Shown here: in pieces, positions 33,923 through 45,191 of the stretch
How positions within the stretch are numbered: the stretch's first letter is position 1
Layout: every line of letters begins with the position of its first letter
From: Acanthacorydalis orientalis
Lineage: Eukaryota > Arthropoda > Insecta > Megaloptera > Corydalidae
NCBI GenBank assembly: GCA_034766995.1
Contig: CM068317.1
Span: 9,580,001 to 9,644,000, forward strand
Direction of reading: 5' to 3'
DNA: 64,000 nt
Position numbers and translations under genes: made by a program
The notes under the pieces: generated by a model
The model's input: only the letters and a program-made list of their open reading frames with translations
Database searches by the model: none
What the model was told of the DNA's origin: nothing

Positions 33923-34810
33923 TGTAGGAAATTTCGTAATTGAAACGAAACCCTTGATGTTGAGAGTCGTGAACGTCCTTCAGGTATAGACAATAATGAT
34001 ATAAGAACCATTATTAAAGCGAACCCATGCAAAGAAAACTCGCAAAATGGTAGAACAACTCAATGTTGATCATTGAACAACTGTTTGACATTTGAACTTA
34101 ATTATAAGAACAAAAAAAATATGACTAAATGGGGGGCCGTATGAACTAAACGAAAATCAAGCCATTCAGTGATACGCACTTTGATCTACGCTTCTTTTGT
34201 ATAACAAAAATGATCTCTTTCTTAATCGAATTGTCACATGTGATGAAAAATAGATTCTCTACAACAATCTGAAATGATTATTACAGTGTTTAGACCGAGG
34301 AGAAGCACCAAACCAGTTTACTAAACCGAAGCTTCATGAAAAAAAAAATATGGTCACTGTTTGGTGGTCGACAAGTTACATCATTCACTACAACTTCTTC
34401 AATCCTGGTGAAACAATAACAGCAGAAAAATATTGTCAGGAAATTGAAAAAATGCATGAGAAGTGGCATCGTTTACGGCCAGCATTAGTCAATCGAAAAA
34501 GACCGATTATTCTTCATGATAACACCCGACCACACGTCTCACAAATGACTTTAAAAAAATTAAATGAACTGGGTTATGAAACCTTACCTAACCCACCTTA
34601 TTCTGTTAACCTATCACCGACATTATTTTATTTTTTTTAAACATTTGAGTAATTTTCTACGAGAAAACGTTTTCAAAAATCAAGCATCAGCTCAAATTGC
34701 TTTCGAAGAATTCGTTAATTCCAGGACTCCAGAATTCTACCTTGTATGAATAAACAAACTTGTTTCCCGTTAGGAGAAATATATGCAGGTCAATGGTGTT
34801 TACTTTGATT
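33923..34810 (+). pseudogene. Mariner transposase pseudogene
   Basis: Pieces in three frames follow the mariner order. DNA-binding pieces come first (VESRERPSG-like, NNDIRTIIKANP), then TKW and a CDEK-stop-ILYNN first catalytic motif (about 34236-34262). The longest frame (34350-34640) reads MVTVWWSTSYIIHYNFFNPG, ITAEKYCQEIEKMHEKW, IILHDNTRPHVSQMTLKKLN and LPNPPYSVNLSP. The C-terminus is in another frame at 34564-34749 (NVFKNQASAQIAFEEFVNSR). In the third motif the usual SPDL reads SVNL, so that catalytic Asp is Asn. Stops and frameshifts make it non-functional. Confidence 0.85.
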
Positions 34811-34811
34811 A

Positions 34812-34843
<32 letters not shown>

Positions 34844-34906
34844 TTAACTGATATATGCGTCTTTTTAATCTATTAGTAAAAACCGCAATAATTTTTGCAC
34901 CGACGC
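33923..34906 (+). mobile_element. Mariner remnant, plus strand
   Basis: The transposase remnant is followed by a TA array (34818-34843). An imperfect terminal repeat lies at 34878-34906 (AACCGCAATAATTTTTGCAC then CGACGC). The 5' terminal repeat was not found. It lies head-to-head with the minus-strand mariner at 32.5-33.3 kb. Confidence 0.75.
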
Positions 34907-35035
34907 TTTTTTATGAATTTTAAATAACATTTTTTACTTCTGTTAGTTTCAAATAAAAAATATTAATTTTTCTATTAAACAGAAGAATTTATGAAAAAAT
35001 AGTATGTATTTGTATACTCCGCATACTCTATACAT

Positions 35036-35066
35036 AAAAACCACAATTATTTTTGTACCAAACTAA
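35036..35066. mobile_element. Solo mariner terminal repeat
   Basis: ACCACAATTATTTTTGTACC followed by AAACTAA is an imperfect right end of the TTAGGTTGGT mariner type. A TA array starts within a few bases of it. Confidence 0.6.
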
Positions 35067-35068
35067 CA

Positions 35069-35076
35069 TATATATA

Positions 35077-35128
<52 letters not shown>
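35069..35128. repeat. TA array
   Basis: About 55 bases of TA starting after ATTCATATA. Confidence 0.95.
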
Positions 35129-35130
<2 letters not shown>

Positions 35131-35606
35131 ATTAAAAAGGATCGTCATTATTAAAAATAAATTAGTTTGAAATAGTGTGAACACACAAAACAGAAAAAAA
35201 TCGAAACGAATACATAAAAATTAGAGAACAGATTTACTTTAATGACTCATAGGTAGAAACAAACACACCTCCTAATATTCACAATACAATCGATCGAAGC
35301 GTCTGCAATGTACAAAAAGAGTCCTCGACTTTGTACAAGGAAACTAGCTCGTTAAATATGCGACTCTGTACGCCGAATAATCTATTAACGTGCCGTTAAC
35401 CAAACATATTTCGACCGCAACAGCGGCGGGAGGATTTGTTAATCACGCTGAAATGTACAAACAATGATACAATAATTTCCGCCCATATGTTTCAAAAACA
35501 AATTAACAGAAATATGTTTCGTGACTAAAGAAACACGAGTTTATGCTCCCATTATCAGAGCATCTCCGATACGTGTAGCGTGTCTAGATCGAATTGTGTG
35601 CATGTA
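35129..35606. other. No gene seen; mid-GC in the second half
   Basis: Positions about 35280-35600 have more CpG (ACAGCGGCGGGAGGATT near 35420). No coding signal is recognised. Confidence 0.35.
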
Positions 35607-35608
35607 TG

Positions 35609-35680
<72 letters not shown>

Positions 35681-35709
35681 TATATACATATATATATACA
35701 TATATATAC

Positions 35710-35744
<35 letters not shown>

Positions 35745-35762
35745 CATATATTTATATATATA
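35607..35762. repeat. Large TA/CATA alternating array
   Basis: About 85 bases of pure TA followed by about 70 bases of regular CATATATATA steps. All frames in both strands across it are repeat artefacts. Confidence 0.97.
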
Positions 35763-35980
35763 ATGAACCGCAACGTCGCTGTACACAGGACCGTACGTTC
35801 AAAATAACTTTCAAACATTTTATTTCGTCAACTAAAAACATGTATTAAAAAATTAAATCAATTTGAAAGTAACAGTAAATCTTTTTTCATTTAATAGTTT
35901 GTTTCTTGTGTACTAAAACTGATTTATTTATTTCTGTTATCTATAGATCCTCTTGTTTGTGTTACTTTCAACTTGAAATA

Positions 35981-36200
35981 TTAGGTTGGTTGGAAAATAA
36001 TTATGGTTTTTGTTTCCTGAATTCTAAGCTTATTTTTTTTGATGAAAGTGTCGTTTCATCCTTTTCATGGTAATATAATTTTAAAGTGTATTTTTCAATC
36101 CGTATTTTGATAACATCGACTTTGGTTTTGTTATTAATTTTAATTCAAATTTGGTTATTGAATTAATGATGGAAATAAAAGCAAACTTAAAAGTAATTTA
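35981..36200 (+). mobile_element. Truncated mariner derivative, copy D
   Basis: TA followed by TTAGGTTGGTTGGAAAATAA, then the 5' region up to about the start codon area (ATTGAATTAATGATGGAAAT). It breaks off, and a second copy begins 30 bases later. Confidence 0.75.
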
Positions 36201-36228
36201 AAATTTATATTACATATAATGTTTTACA

Positions 36229-36782
36229 TTAGTAGGAAAATTATTGTGGCTTTTATTTACTGAATTCTACACTTGATTTTTTACAATCAATTTCTTTTCA
36301 TCGTGTTCATGTTAATATCTTTTTAAACATAATTTTTCGGTTTGTATTTTGGTAATATCGACTTTGGTTTCATTATTAATTTTGTTTCAAGTTGGGTTAC
36401 TAAATTAAAGATGGAAAAGAAGTAAATAATAGTATTTTTTGTATGAATTGAAAACGGGTGGTAAAATAGTAGAAACTGCTCGTAAACTAAACTATGGTTT
36501 TGGTGTGAGTACTGTTAAGAAAAGTACGGTTCAATGATGGTTCTAAAAATTTCGTGCTTGAAACAAGAGCCTTAAAGACGAAGGCCGCGCGCGTCCAATA
36601 ACAACCAAATGAAGATATTAGTTGAATCAGAACCATGCTTAAAAATTCTAAAGCTTGCACAAAAGTTAGACGTCAGTCATCCAACAGTTCTAGATCACTT
36701 AAAGCAGCTAGGAAAATCAAATAAGAGAATAATATATATGACTTTGAAAGGAATAAACCGTAATTTTTTTCTACCAACCTAA
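36229..36782 (+). mobile_element. Internally deleted mariner, copy E
   Basis: The left end has lost five bases (TTAGTAGGAAAATTATTG). The right end TTTTTTTCTACCAACCTAA is followed by TA at 36783-36784. The plus strand reads broken helix-turn-helix coding (ETARKLNYGFGVSTVK..., then LAQKLDVSHPTVLDHLKQLG) and then jumps to the 3' end, the same join seen in copies A and F. Stops interrupt it. Confidence 0.85.
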
Positions 36783-36884
36783 TAAGAGGTTTAGAAATTC
36801 AATTTCCGGATTGGCACAATGAAAAAAAATACAATTTAAGTAACATGAAAAACGTTTGGTATTTATTGAAAATAAACTCAATTT

Positions 36885-37080
36885 ATTTTAATGTACTTTT
36901 TGCAACGTTCTAAAAAATTTTAAAAAACAATCAGTAAAGGCGTCCAAAAAACTGCTGTCAATTAGGCGGTTACATTTTTCTTAATATCTTGCATATCCTG
37001 ATATCATTTCCCTTTGAGAACAGTTTTCATTTTAGAAAAGAAAAAGAAAGTCTATTGGTACCAAGTCAGGTGCATAGAGT
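36885..37080 (-). pseudogene. Tc1/mariner-type transposase C-terminal fragment
   Basis: The minus strand reads YAPDLVPIDFLFLF, a stop, NENCSQREMISGYARY, a stop, then EKCNRLIDSSFLDAFTDCFL and KFFRTLQKVH. This matches the third catalytic motif (SPDLAPxDFxLF) and the C-terminal tail of a mariner-type transposase of a different family from its neighbours. It is broken by stops; nothing upstream is convincing. Confidence 0.55.
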
Positions 37081-37684
37081 CAGTGATTGATTTCAAAAAC
37101 ACCGTATTTCATGAGAAATTACTTCACAATCAGTCCAGAACTGGTGAGGTACATTATAATGTAACAAGTACCATCTACTTTTTTTTAGAAAATTTGGTTG
37201 CATTCGAGAAATGAGTTGCAATAATCTCTTCATCATTTCAACGTAGAATACGCTTTAACTGTTTATCCTTCATGCACAACTTCTTATACTATAGACCACA
37301 CAACTATATATGAAGACAATGTGTAAACGTCTAATTTTCAAATCAAAAAATCACTCTTGTATCAATTTGTTTTTAAATCTAAAACTGTCTTAAAGAAATT
37401 CCGCTAGTGCTCTAAATCCACAACTGTATTAGTGGCACACAGTTTACAAACCATTATCTATAGATATAATGTAGTGTTTGCTACGACCGGCTGATATTTC
37501 GGATGATTAGTAACTGTGAGACCGTCAGTTGCACGGAATATAATCCGCCGAATCAATTCACCGTTCCACTAACAGACCTTTAACCGTCACCGATCCGATT
37601 GTTTGAATTGACACGCTAACCCCATATTATCAGTTTGTTGATCGTGACCATCTGTCTATTTTATTGATCAATATTTTGAATCGT

Positions 37685-37689
<5 letters not shown>
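37081..37689. other. No gene seen
   Basis: May include more of the decayed transposase on the minus strand up to about 37270, but no motif is clear. A mid-GC patch lies at 37480-37620. Confidence 0.35.
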
Positions 37690-37732
<43 letters not shown>

Positions 37733-37765
37733 CTTCATACTCACACATATTCATATTAAATATTC

Positions 37766-37820
<55 letters not shown>
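37690..37820. repeat. Paired TA arrays
   Basis: TA arrays at 37690-37728 and 37770-37820, separated by about 40 bases of non-repetitive sequence. Confidence 0.95.
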
Positions 37821-37824
<4 letters not shown>

Positions 37825-37974
37825 TGCAATATGCGACCATATTTGATAGTTTCATATAACTTTAAAATTTTAATATTATCGACGTTGCTCATAGATGAGC
37901 AGGTAAATTATTGTTTTTAAAAAAGGAATATCTAACTCATAGAAAGTAGATATATAAGCCTATTTTTTCATGTA

Positions 37975-38807
37975 CGTGGGTCGTTTGATAAGTTTGGTAA
38001 ATTTCTATGATATGGCGGCATCATTCATTTGGTAACATGATAACTATCTAGTGTTACTTTTCAAAGTACCATAGGCGAAATTTCAGCCAGAAGCGACCCG
38101 TTTTTCACGTTCTACAGATGTTTGATACAAGCGTTGTAGCAAATCCGCAAAAATGGAAAAAAACGAGTAACTCTTTTTGCGTCGATTCATCATCGTGGAT
38201 GAAACATAGATCCACCACTACACACCTTAGTCGAATCAGCAGTCAAAGCAGTGGACGATTGGTAAAAGTGCGCCGCAGAAGGCCAAGACCGCTGTATCAG
38301 CTAGGAAGTTGATGGAGACTGTTTTTTTTTTTGGGATTCCCAAAGAATCATCCTGATCGGTTACTTAACGAAGGAAAAAACGATAACAGGAGCCTATTAT
38401 ATAACATTATTGAACCATTTGAAAAAAGAGCTGAAAAAATGCCAAGATTGGCGCACAGAAGTGCAAAGAGCACTTCGCCTAACTTTCGCCTAAACAACGC
38501 GCCGTGTCACAAATTGACCATCGAAATGGCAAAATTTCACGAATTAGGCTTCGAATTGATTGCTCTTCCACCCTATTTTCCGGAATTGGCCCCGTGTGAC
38601 TTCTTTCTCTTCCCAAACTTGAAAATTTGGCTCGGTGGGAAGAAATTCTCATCGAATGATATGATCACTGCCGTTAATGCGTATTTTTAAGACTCGCTGG
38701 ACCAAGTTTATAGCTGTTAATGGAAACTATGTTGGGAAATAAAATCATTTTTTCCAAAAAAAACTATGTTTAACTTGCTTTTTACTATACTTATCAAAAG
38801 ACCTATG
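37975..38807 (+). mobile_element. GGGTCG-end mariner, copy 1
   Basis: TA (37973-37974) then CGTGGGTCGTTTGATAAGTT. The reverse complement of the right end is CATAGGTCTTTTGATAAGTA, followed by TA at 38808-38809. The 833-bp element is internally deleted relative to a full mariner of about 1.3 kb. The related copy is at 45192-45818. Confidence 0.85.
38118..38690 (+). pseudogene. Mariner transposase pseudogene (GGGTCG-end family)
   Basis: The 119-residue frame at 38331-38690 contains APCHKLTIEMAKFHELGFEL, then LPPYFPELAPCDFFLFPNLK and LGGKKFSSNDMITAVNAYF. These are the second half of the mariner catalytic domain and C-terminal region. The second catalytic Asp (DNAPCH in the family) is Asn (NNAPCH), and the third (SPDLAP) reads FPELAP, an Asp-to-Glu change. 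Upstream coding at 38118-38312 is scrambled and internally deleted. The product would be inactive. Confidence 0.8.
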
Positions 38808-38809
38808 TA

Positions 38810-40004
38810 TAATCTCAATATCGCAACTTATTTAACGAACATTTCGATAGAGATTCCAACATTTTCAGATTGGTAAAATATTGAAAAAGAATATGTACCT
38901 TTTTTGTAATAGTTTCAATCAGAATTTTTTCTATTTATAGATTGAGTGAAGAAAGGAGACCAGTTCTGCCTATGATTTAATTATGAGAAAAGTTACTTCT
39001 TTCGTTTGTCCTACAAACTACAAAATAACTTCTATTCAATAATTATTTATTAATCATTTTTTGATTATTGCTTAATACACATTTCAATAACGATGCTACT
39101 ATCCTCAGAGAACTAAATTTCACAAAAATCGGAATTTTCTGCACCTTACCTCTTTGAGAATGATGGAATTCTTATCGACATGTATATAAATAAGAATTAA
39201 AAATGACCAATAAATATTTTTTATTAAAAAAGTGTATTATAGATTGTAAAACAAAAATAAAATCGATTGATAAGTTAATTCAACCAAAATTATATATTTT
39301 TAAAATTAAATTGTCAAAAGTTGACAGAGATAAAATTATTCAATAATAAATAAACCAGAAAATGACTTATTTTCAATTTTTTACATTTCTAAAAAAATCC
39401 ACACTAAATGTAATTTGTTTCTTAGTAATTAATAAATTGTTACTTCTGTTAAAATTGGTTACATTTAAATTGATTTAAATGTACAATAAACATGCAAAGT
39501 AACTGTAATCTCTTATACATTTTTTTCTCTATACATTAAAAATATTTCAAGAAAATGTTTTTCATCTTAAAGTATTAAAGACGTTTTTTTCGATCTAAGG
39601 CTCGAAAAATTGAGCATTTTTCAACAATTTTTTAAGTGAAAGATAAAATCAATTTATTTTAGGATTTTAACATTTACTTAACTATATTTAAATAAAATTT
39701 TACATCTATTTTTTTGATATGTTGAATATTTGTGATTATATCCGCAGGTAAATATATCCGAACTAAAAACCACACACCGTCGTGCTAGTGTGAAAATCTT
39801 CTAGGAAAATTGAGCTAAATCAACCAATTATTTATATAATCCATAAGTAGTCCTCAATTGAATAAATTACGGTCATTAATAAAATCATTATCAACAAAAT
39901 ATGGGTATATAGGAGAAAAAAAATGATTTGTTAAGGAAATTTTACTGCTTTTCCATGGAAATAAAATAGAAATAATAGAAATAGTAGTTCATACAATATA
40001 GACA
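38810..40004. other. AT-rich stretch, no gene seen
   Basis: No transposon end or array noticed; only short incidental frames. Confidence 0.4.
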
Positions 40005-40057
40005 CTTAGTTGAAAGGTGCATACCAAATTATGTCAATCGGATAATAATTTCCAGAG

Positions 40058-40097
<40 letters not shown>

Positions 40098-40101
40098 CCC
40101 A

Positions 40102-40139
<38 letters not shown>

Positions 40140-40790
40140 TAGGTTGAAAAAAAACAATTCGAGAAAAATGCTTTTAAAGTTCGATTTATACCTCAGAGCA
40201 CTGTGAGCTGAGCAATTTTTACTTGAATGACTCCATCAATTTTTGAAATTCTTTCAAGTACTTATTTTACATGGTTTAATCTATTGATTTATGAAAAAAA
40301 AAACGATTTTTCAACATTCTAAGCCTAGTAGGATTCTTAAATACTACAATTTATTACGTTAGATAAAATATGGAATTTAATTCAGCACATAGATTTGATG
40401 ATCATTCGTAACAGTTGAAAATTAATTTCGAGAAAACTGATAAAAATGGAGCTCTTAGATTCGATCAGCTTTCAAAAGACATCTTCATCTAGTTATTAAA
40501 GGTATATATGACATTTTAAGTCAATCTGATAATAAGTTCCAAAGTTATGGATACAAGGGGTTGAAAAACCCCCATTTCAAGAAAAAGATGTTTAAAGTGC
40601 TAAGATAAGTTTACATATACAATATGAGAGAAATTCTTTATCTACTTCTTCAATTTTGGAAATTCTACTTAGTTTAATTCTTAAAGGGTTTATTACATAA
40701 TTAAATCTATCGATTTAAGAAATAAAAAGATTTTTTCGACATTCTAAACATAGACCGGTACTTAAAGAAGACCATCTTTTATAAAATGGT
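40005..40790. repeat. Two diverged tandem units, TA arrays inside the first
   Basis: Unit 1 (about 40005-40365) and unit 2 (about 40490-40790) align in order. Shared blocks are TCAATCGGATAATAATTTCC versus TCAATCTGATAATAAGTTCC, then GGTTGAAAAA, then a TTGAAATTCT/TTGGAAATTCTA block, then AATCTATTGATTTA versus AATCTATCGATTTA, then TTTTCAACATTCTAA versus TTTTCGACATTCTAA. In unit 1 the sequence after GAGTTAT has expanded into two TA arrays (40061-40096 and 40105-40136). The nature of the repeat is unknown. Confidence 0.8.
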
Positions 40791-41217
40791 TTTCAATTAT
40801 GAAAAAGTCTTACACATAAATTCTTAAGAAATGTTTCCATATCAACTCATCGTTTTGAGGAAGTAGACTTTGGAGATATATAAAAAAATATTTATTTTAC
40901 TATAAAAGCTCTGTTTAATATATTGTACTATGCAATATAATTAATATTTCCTTTTAACATAAAGATATCAAAAATAAAAAAAATAAATTAATTTATTATT
41001 TCTCATTTTGATATAACTATATTTTCCAACACTTCTCCAAATATTTATTTTTCTTATTTCTTTTTTATAAATAAATCATAATTATTTGTATTTATTTTGA
41101 ATAATTTTGAATAATATATAATTTTATAATAAAATAATAAATTCAACATACTAATTACAATGAATTATTTATAAGAAATTATTTACTCAGTCTTTTGAAT
41201 GTATTTATTGTTTAAAC

Positions 41218-41259
<42 letters not shown>

Positions 41260-41891
41260 GTAATCATAAAGCACATGAAATATTTATCAATTCAGTGTAA
41301 CCGTACAAAACAAAACTCGCATATTGAACGAACGAGCGATATCCTTTTTATTTGTGCGAATACTTGTAAAACATCAAAACTTTTATCGGACTATAAACAG
41401 TGAAAATCGTTCACAAGGCACAACTTTACATACACACAGAAGAATTTCAAACATTCAATTCATCTGACATTCCCGACGTACATAACAAAAGCGAATCATT
41501 CAAATAGCATCGCAGTCGAACACAACAAAGCGGCGAACGGTCGAAAAAAATGACGCAAACGTGAAGTTTATTCGCCGATTTTCCACTTTATTTACTGTGT
41601 GGAAAAAATATGTATACATAAATGTATATAAAACATGTCTGTAGTTTAAAACCGGAGGTAGTTTTGATTTTTCTCATAGATCACTTTTTCTTACTCATAT
41701 ACTTTATATATATATATATATATATACACATATATATATAGAGAGAGAGAGAGAAAGAAAGAGTTAAATACTAAAAGAAACTCTTGTAAAAAATTAAATT
41801 TAAAACTTATGAGAAAATATTTTTAAATAGATAAACGCAATTAAAATTAATTACTGTTTCAGTTTTATCAATAATTATATAAGAAGAAGGA

Positions 41892-41957
<66 letters not shown>

Positions 41958-42240
41958 CAAAATATGATTTAATTTATAAACTAAATTAAAAATATAATTT
42001 TACTGAATGTAAAAGCTTTTCTTTGTAAAATAAATTAATTTCAAGGTATATATTTTTTTATTCTAATAACATACAATTATTGAATAATTTCAAGATAGTT
42101 TATTTCCCTCTAACATATTCAGAAAAAAATCAAATTAATCTAATATTTAATGTTCTTTGTTTTCTATTTTTTTTATTACAAAAAACCATCTGTAAAAATT
42201 ATACATTATTATCTTATTTTATAACAAAATAAAAAGTATG
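40791..42240. other. AT-rich stretch with TA arrays
   Basis: TA arrays at 41220-41255 and 41898-41953, and a compound TA-CA-TA-(GA)n array at 41704-41765. A mid-GC patch lies at about 41300-41600. No gene is recognised. Confidence 0.5.
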
Positions 42241-42249
42241 TTATAACTT

Positions 42250-42335
42250 GATGTTCTGAATATGATGGAACCGTCAACTAAATGCACATAAAAAACAATA
42301 GAAATTTATAAATAACAATTTATTGAAAATTTTTG
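42250..42335. repeat. Dispersed repeat, copy 1 (partner at 61728)
   Basis: TCTGAATATGATGGAACCGT then CAACTAAATGCACA and, after a gap, AACAATTTATTGAAAATTTT correspond in order to the sequence at 61728-61815. Confidence 0.65.
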
Positions 42336-42540
42336 ATCAGAAAAAGCATTCATAGTTCATGTGACGAAATAATGATTATTTTTGTGACATATGCCATAAA
42401 TCGAAAAGAAAAAATTGAAACAAAAATAGTTCATAGCTGTGCGTGTGTTTGTACAATAGTTTTTTTGAAGAGTTTTCAAAAAATTGTCAATATTTTTTAT
42501 AACAAATCAATTCCAGAAACTGATAATAAAAATACAGTCA

Positions 42541-42778
42541 TTTAGAATAAATTTGACCAGTAGCAAGAATTTACTTCAAAACAAAACTGTCATATATCAT
42601 AAATTCGTTACTGTATTTTTTAAGTAAGATAAAGAAAAAGAATTGTTCTAAAAAGAAATATTCTCCTTAACTCAAAGCTGTTATAGTTTTATTTAAAAAG
42701 AATATTTAAACGCTTCCTTTTTATAAGTCAGTCCTTGCTTTAATTTAAAATTATTATACTTTTGAGCAAGTGAAAAAT
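42541..42778 (+). repeat. Duplicated 240-bp segment, copy 1
   Basis: Aligns over its length with 43562-43797 (for example AGAATTTACTTCAAAACAAA versus AGAATTCACTTCCAAACAAA, and CCTTTTTATAAGTC in both). It ends exactly where mariner copy F begins. Confidence 0.9.
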
Positions 42779-42779
42779 A

Positions 42780-43353
42780 TTAGGTTGGTAGGAAAATAAT
42801 TGCGGTTTTTGTTTTTTGAATTCTAACCTTAATTTTTTTCAATGGAAGAATCATTTCATCGAGTTTATGTTAATATCATTTTAAAGTGCATTTTTTGGTT
42901 TGTATTTTAGTAGTATCAACTTTGATTTTTGTATTTATTTTCTTTCAAATTGGGCTATTGAATTAAAGACAGAAAAGAAAAAAATAACAGAATTTTTGTA
43001 TGAGTCCAAAACGGGTGGTAAAGAATCAAAAACTACTCGTAAACTAAACGATGCTTTTAGTGTAGGTACTGTTAAAGAAAGTACGGTACAATGATAGTTT
43101 CAAAAAGTACTTTCCTTGGACAAGAGTCTTGATGATGAATTCGGCCGCTCTCGTTCTTCTTCAGTTTATAACGACCAACTGAAAACGTTGGTTGAATTAC
43201 ATCCATACACAACAGTTCGACAGTTTGTACAAAAGTTAGGCGTTAGTCATCCAACAGTTATGGAGCATTTAAAATAGCTAAGAAAATCAAAAAAGAGAAA
43301 AATGTGTATGAATTTTAAGGTTATAAACCGCATTTATTTTTCTACAAATCTAA
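42780..43353 (+). mobile_element. Internally deleted mariner, copy F
   Basis: TA at 42778-42779, then TTAGGTTGGTAGGAAAATAA. The right end is CTACAAATCTAA with TA at 43354-43355. The plus strand codes the transposase N-terminus with the initiator changed to Thr (LKTEKKKITEFLYESKTGGK) and a stop where Trp is expected after STVQ. The HTH end (QKLGVSHPTVMEHLK, stop, LRKSKKRK) is joined directly to the 3' end, without the catalytic domain. Confidence 0.9.
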
Positions 43354-43431
43354 TACTATAATTGTATACTTTCGCAAGGAAATATTTAAACAGTTACAAA
43401 ACAGATACAAATATTTGATGTATATTTCATC

Positions 43432-43547
43432 AAGTGTTAGTCATCTAACAGTTCTGAACTACTTAAAACAGCCAAATAAATCAAAAAATAGAAAAATGTA
43501 TATGAATTTGAAGGTCATAAACCGCAATTATTTTTATGCCAACCTAA
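43432..43547 (+). mobile_element. 3' end of another mariner derivative, copy G
   Basis: Begins within the HTH code (GVSHLTVLNYLKQPNKSKNR) and ends TTTTTATGCCAACCTAA followed by TA (43548-43549). It has the same internal join as copies A, E and F. The 5' part is lost. Confidence 0.85.
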
Positions 43548-43561
43548 TAACAATATAATCG

Positions 43562-43797
43562 TTTAAAAGAAATTAGATCAGTAACAAGAATTCACTTCCA
43601 AACAAAACTATCACATATCATAAATTCATGACTGTGTTTTTGAAGGTAGATAAAGAAACAAATTTTTTCTAGACAGAAATATTGTCCTTAATTCAAAGCT
43701 GTTATACTTGTATTTAAAAAATGATATTTAACGATTTCCTTTTTATAAGTCCTTTTTTTAATTCAAGATTGTAATCATTTTAAGCAATGTGAAAAGA
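43562..43797 (+). repeat. Duplicated 240-bp segment, copy 2
   Basis: Partner of 42541-42778, offset about 1,020 bases. It starts just after the right end of mariner fragment G. Confidence 0.9.
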
Positions 43798-45137
43798 ATA
43801 ACAAGAAAGCTTTTTCACAAATAAATTTTATTTCAGTTTTTTCAACGTTTCTTAAAGTCATACGAACTCAAATAAATTGATATATGATCGTGATTCTTTC
43901 GTTCAGTTACAAATGATTTAGAAATTCATACTGGTTTATGCTACTCTCTAAAATAAACCAAACTTTTATTTTTAATCCAATATACAAAATTGGAAATGAT
44001 CTGTTACTTTAGAGATGTATTATTAATCTTCTTCGATCCATTAATTATTTCTGCGAATTCAAACAACTTCTTTATAGATACATCTACTACATAATAACTT
44101 GTAAGTATATATTACATTACTTGTAATCTCTACATAATTACTTGTCAATGTTACATGTGTAGTTACTTGTACGTTATGTTTATTAATTACTTGTAAATGT
44201 CATATTTTATTTAGAAAAAAATATTAAATAAAGCTTTTATTTGGTACATTTCCGAATACAAGTATGTATGTATGTACTCGTATGTCTATTACTTTTGTGA
44301 ATATTCTTAGTTGAAGTAATATAATCATACAGAATCATATATAAATCAATATATAGTAATACAATATTAAAAAAATGTGTTCTGATTAAAATAAGTAATA
44401 ATTTTTAAATCCAACACAAAGCAATAGATTAGAAATCTTTAGTCTCTCGTACAAATATTTTCTATTTTGAAAACCTGATTCAGTTCAATAGTTGCTTGAT
44501 TATTGAGGGTTTAAAAATAAGCCGATAAATCATAAGAGCCTTTTTTTAGTGGATTTTAGATTTTTCCTGACTTGGTGTATAGAAATCCTTCCATGTAACA
44601 ACCGTTCCGAGGGACTATAGAGCCCCAAAGACTGATATTTGTCTTGATGTTATTGAGAGGCCTTCATATAATAGCAATTGGTGTTGATACTTCGATTGTC
44701 TATTATCTTGGAAAAATCGTTAGAACCTAAAACCCGACTTTATGTATAGAGTGAGAGGGATGGGAGTGAGATGGAGAAGGAATTAAGAGTCGATCAGGAG
44801 AAGGAATTAAAACTAAATCTCAGTAAACTCAAATTATTTATTATTTTACTAAACTACATAAATGCAATTATTTTATTGGTCATTTTTTGTTTTTTGCTTT
44901 GTTTTCTTTTTCTTCTTTTAGTGATTGTATTAAATAAGTAACTACAGTTTTAGTACTTGATAAGTTATTTAAACGTTAAAGTGATTATTGAAAAAATATA
45001 AATCAATCAAAAGTTAACTTATGTTGATGACTTCGAAGCAATCTATTATATATAACAGAATATCAGAAAAAATAGATATTTTATAAAAAGAAAAAACATT
45101 ATCTCCTTCAAATTGAAAGATGTTGTAAGAATCTTTA

Positions 45138-45139
<2 letters not shown>
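43798..45139. other. No gene seen; short repeated motifs
   Basis: Five to six ACTTGTAA/ACTTGT motifs occur in 44097-44206. A short tandem GGAGAAGGAATTAA repeat lies at about 44772-44812. A slightly GC-richer part lies at 44570-44760, without a recognised frame. Confidence 0.4.
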
Positions 45140-45179
<40 letters not shown>

Positions 45180-45191
45180 GTGTGTGTGTGT
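45140..45191. repeat. (TA)n-(TG)n array at left end of mariner
   Basis: TA to about 45172, then ATGTGTGTGTGTG up to the GGGTCG end. It mirrors the array at 45819-45855. Confidence 0.95.
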
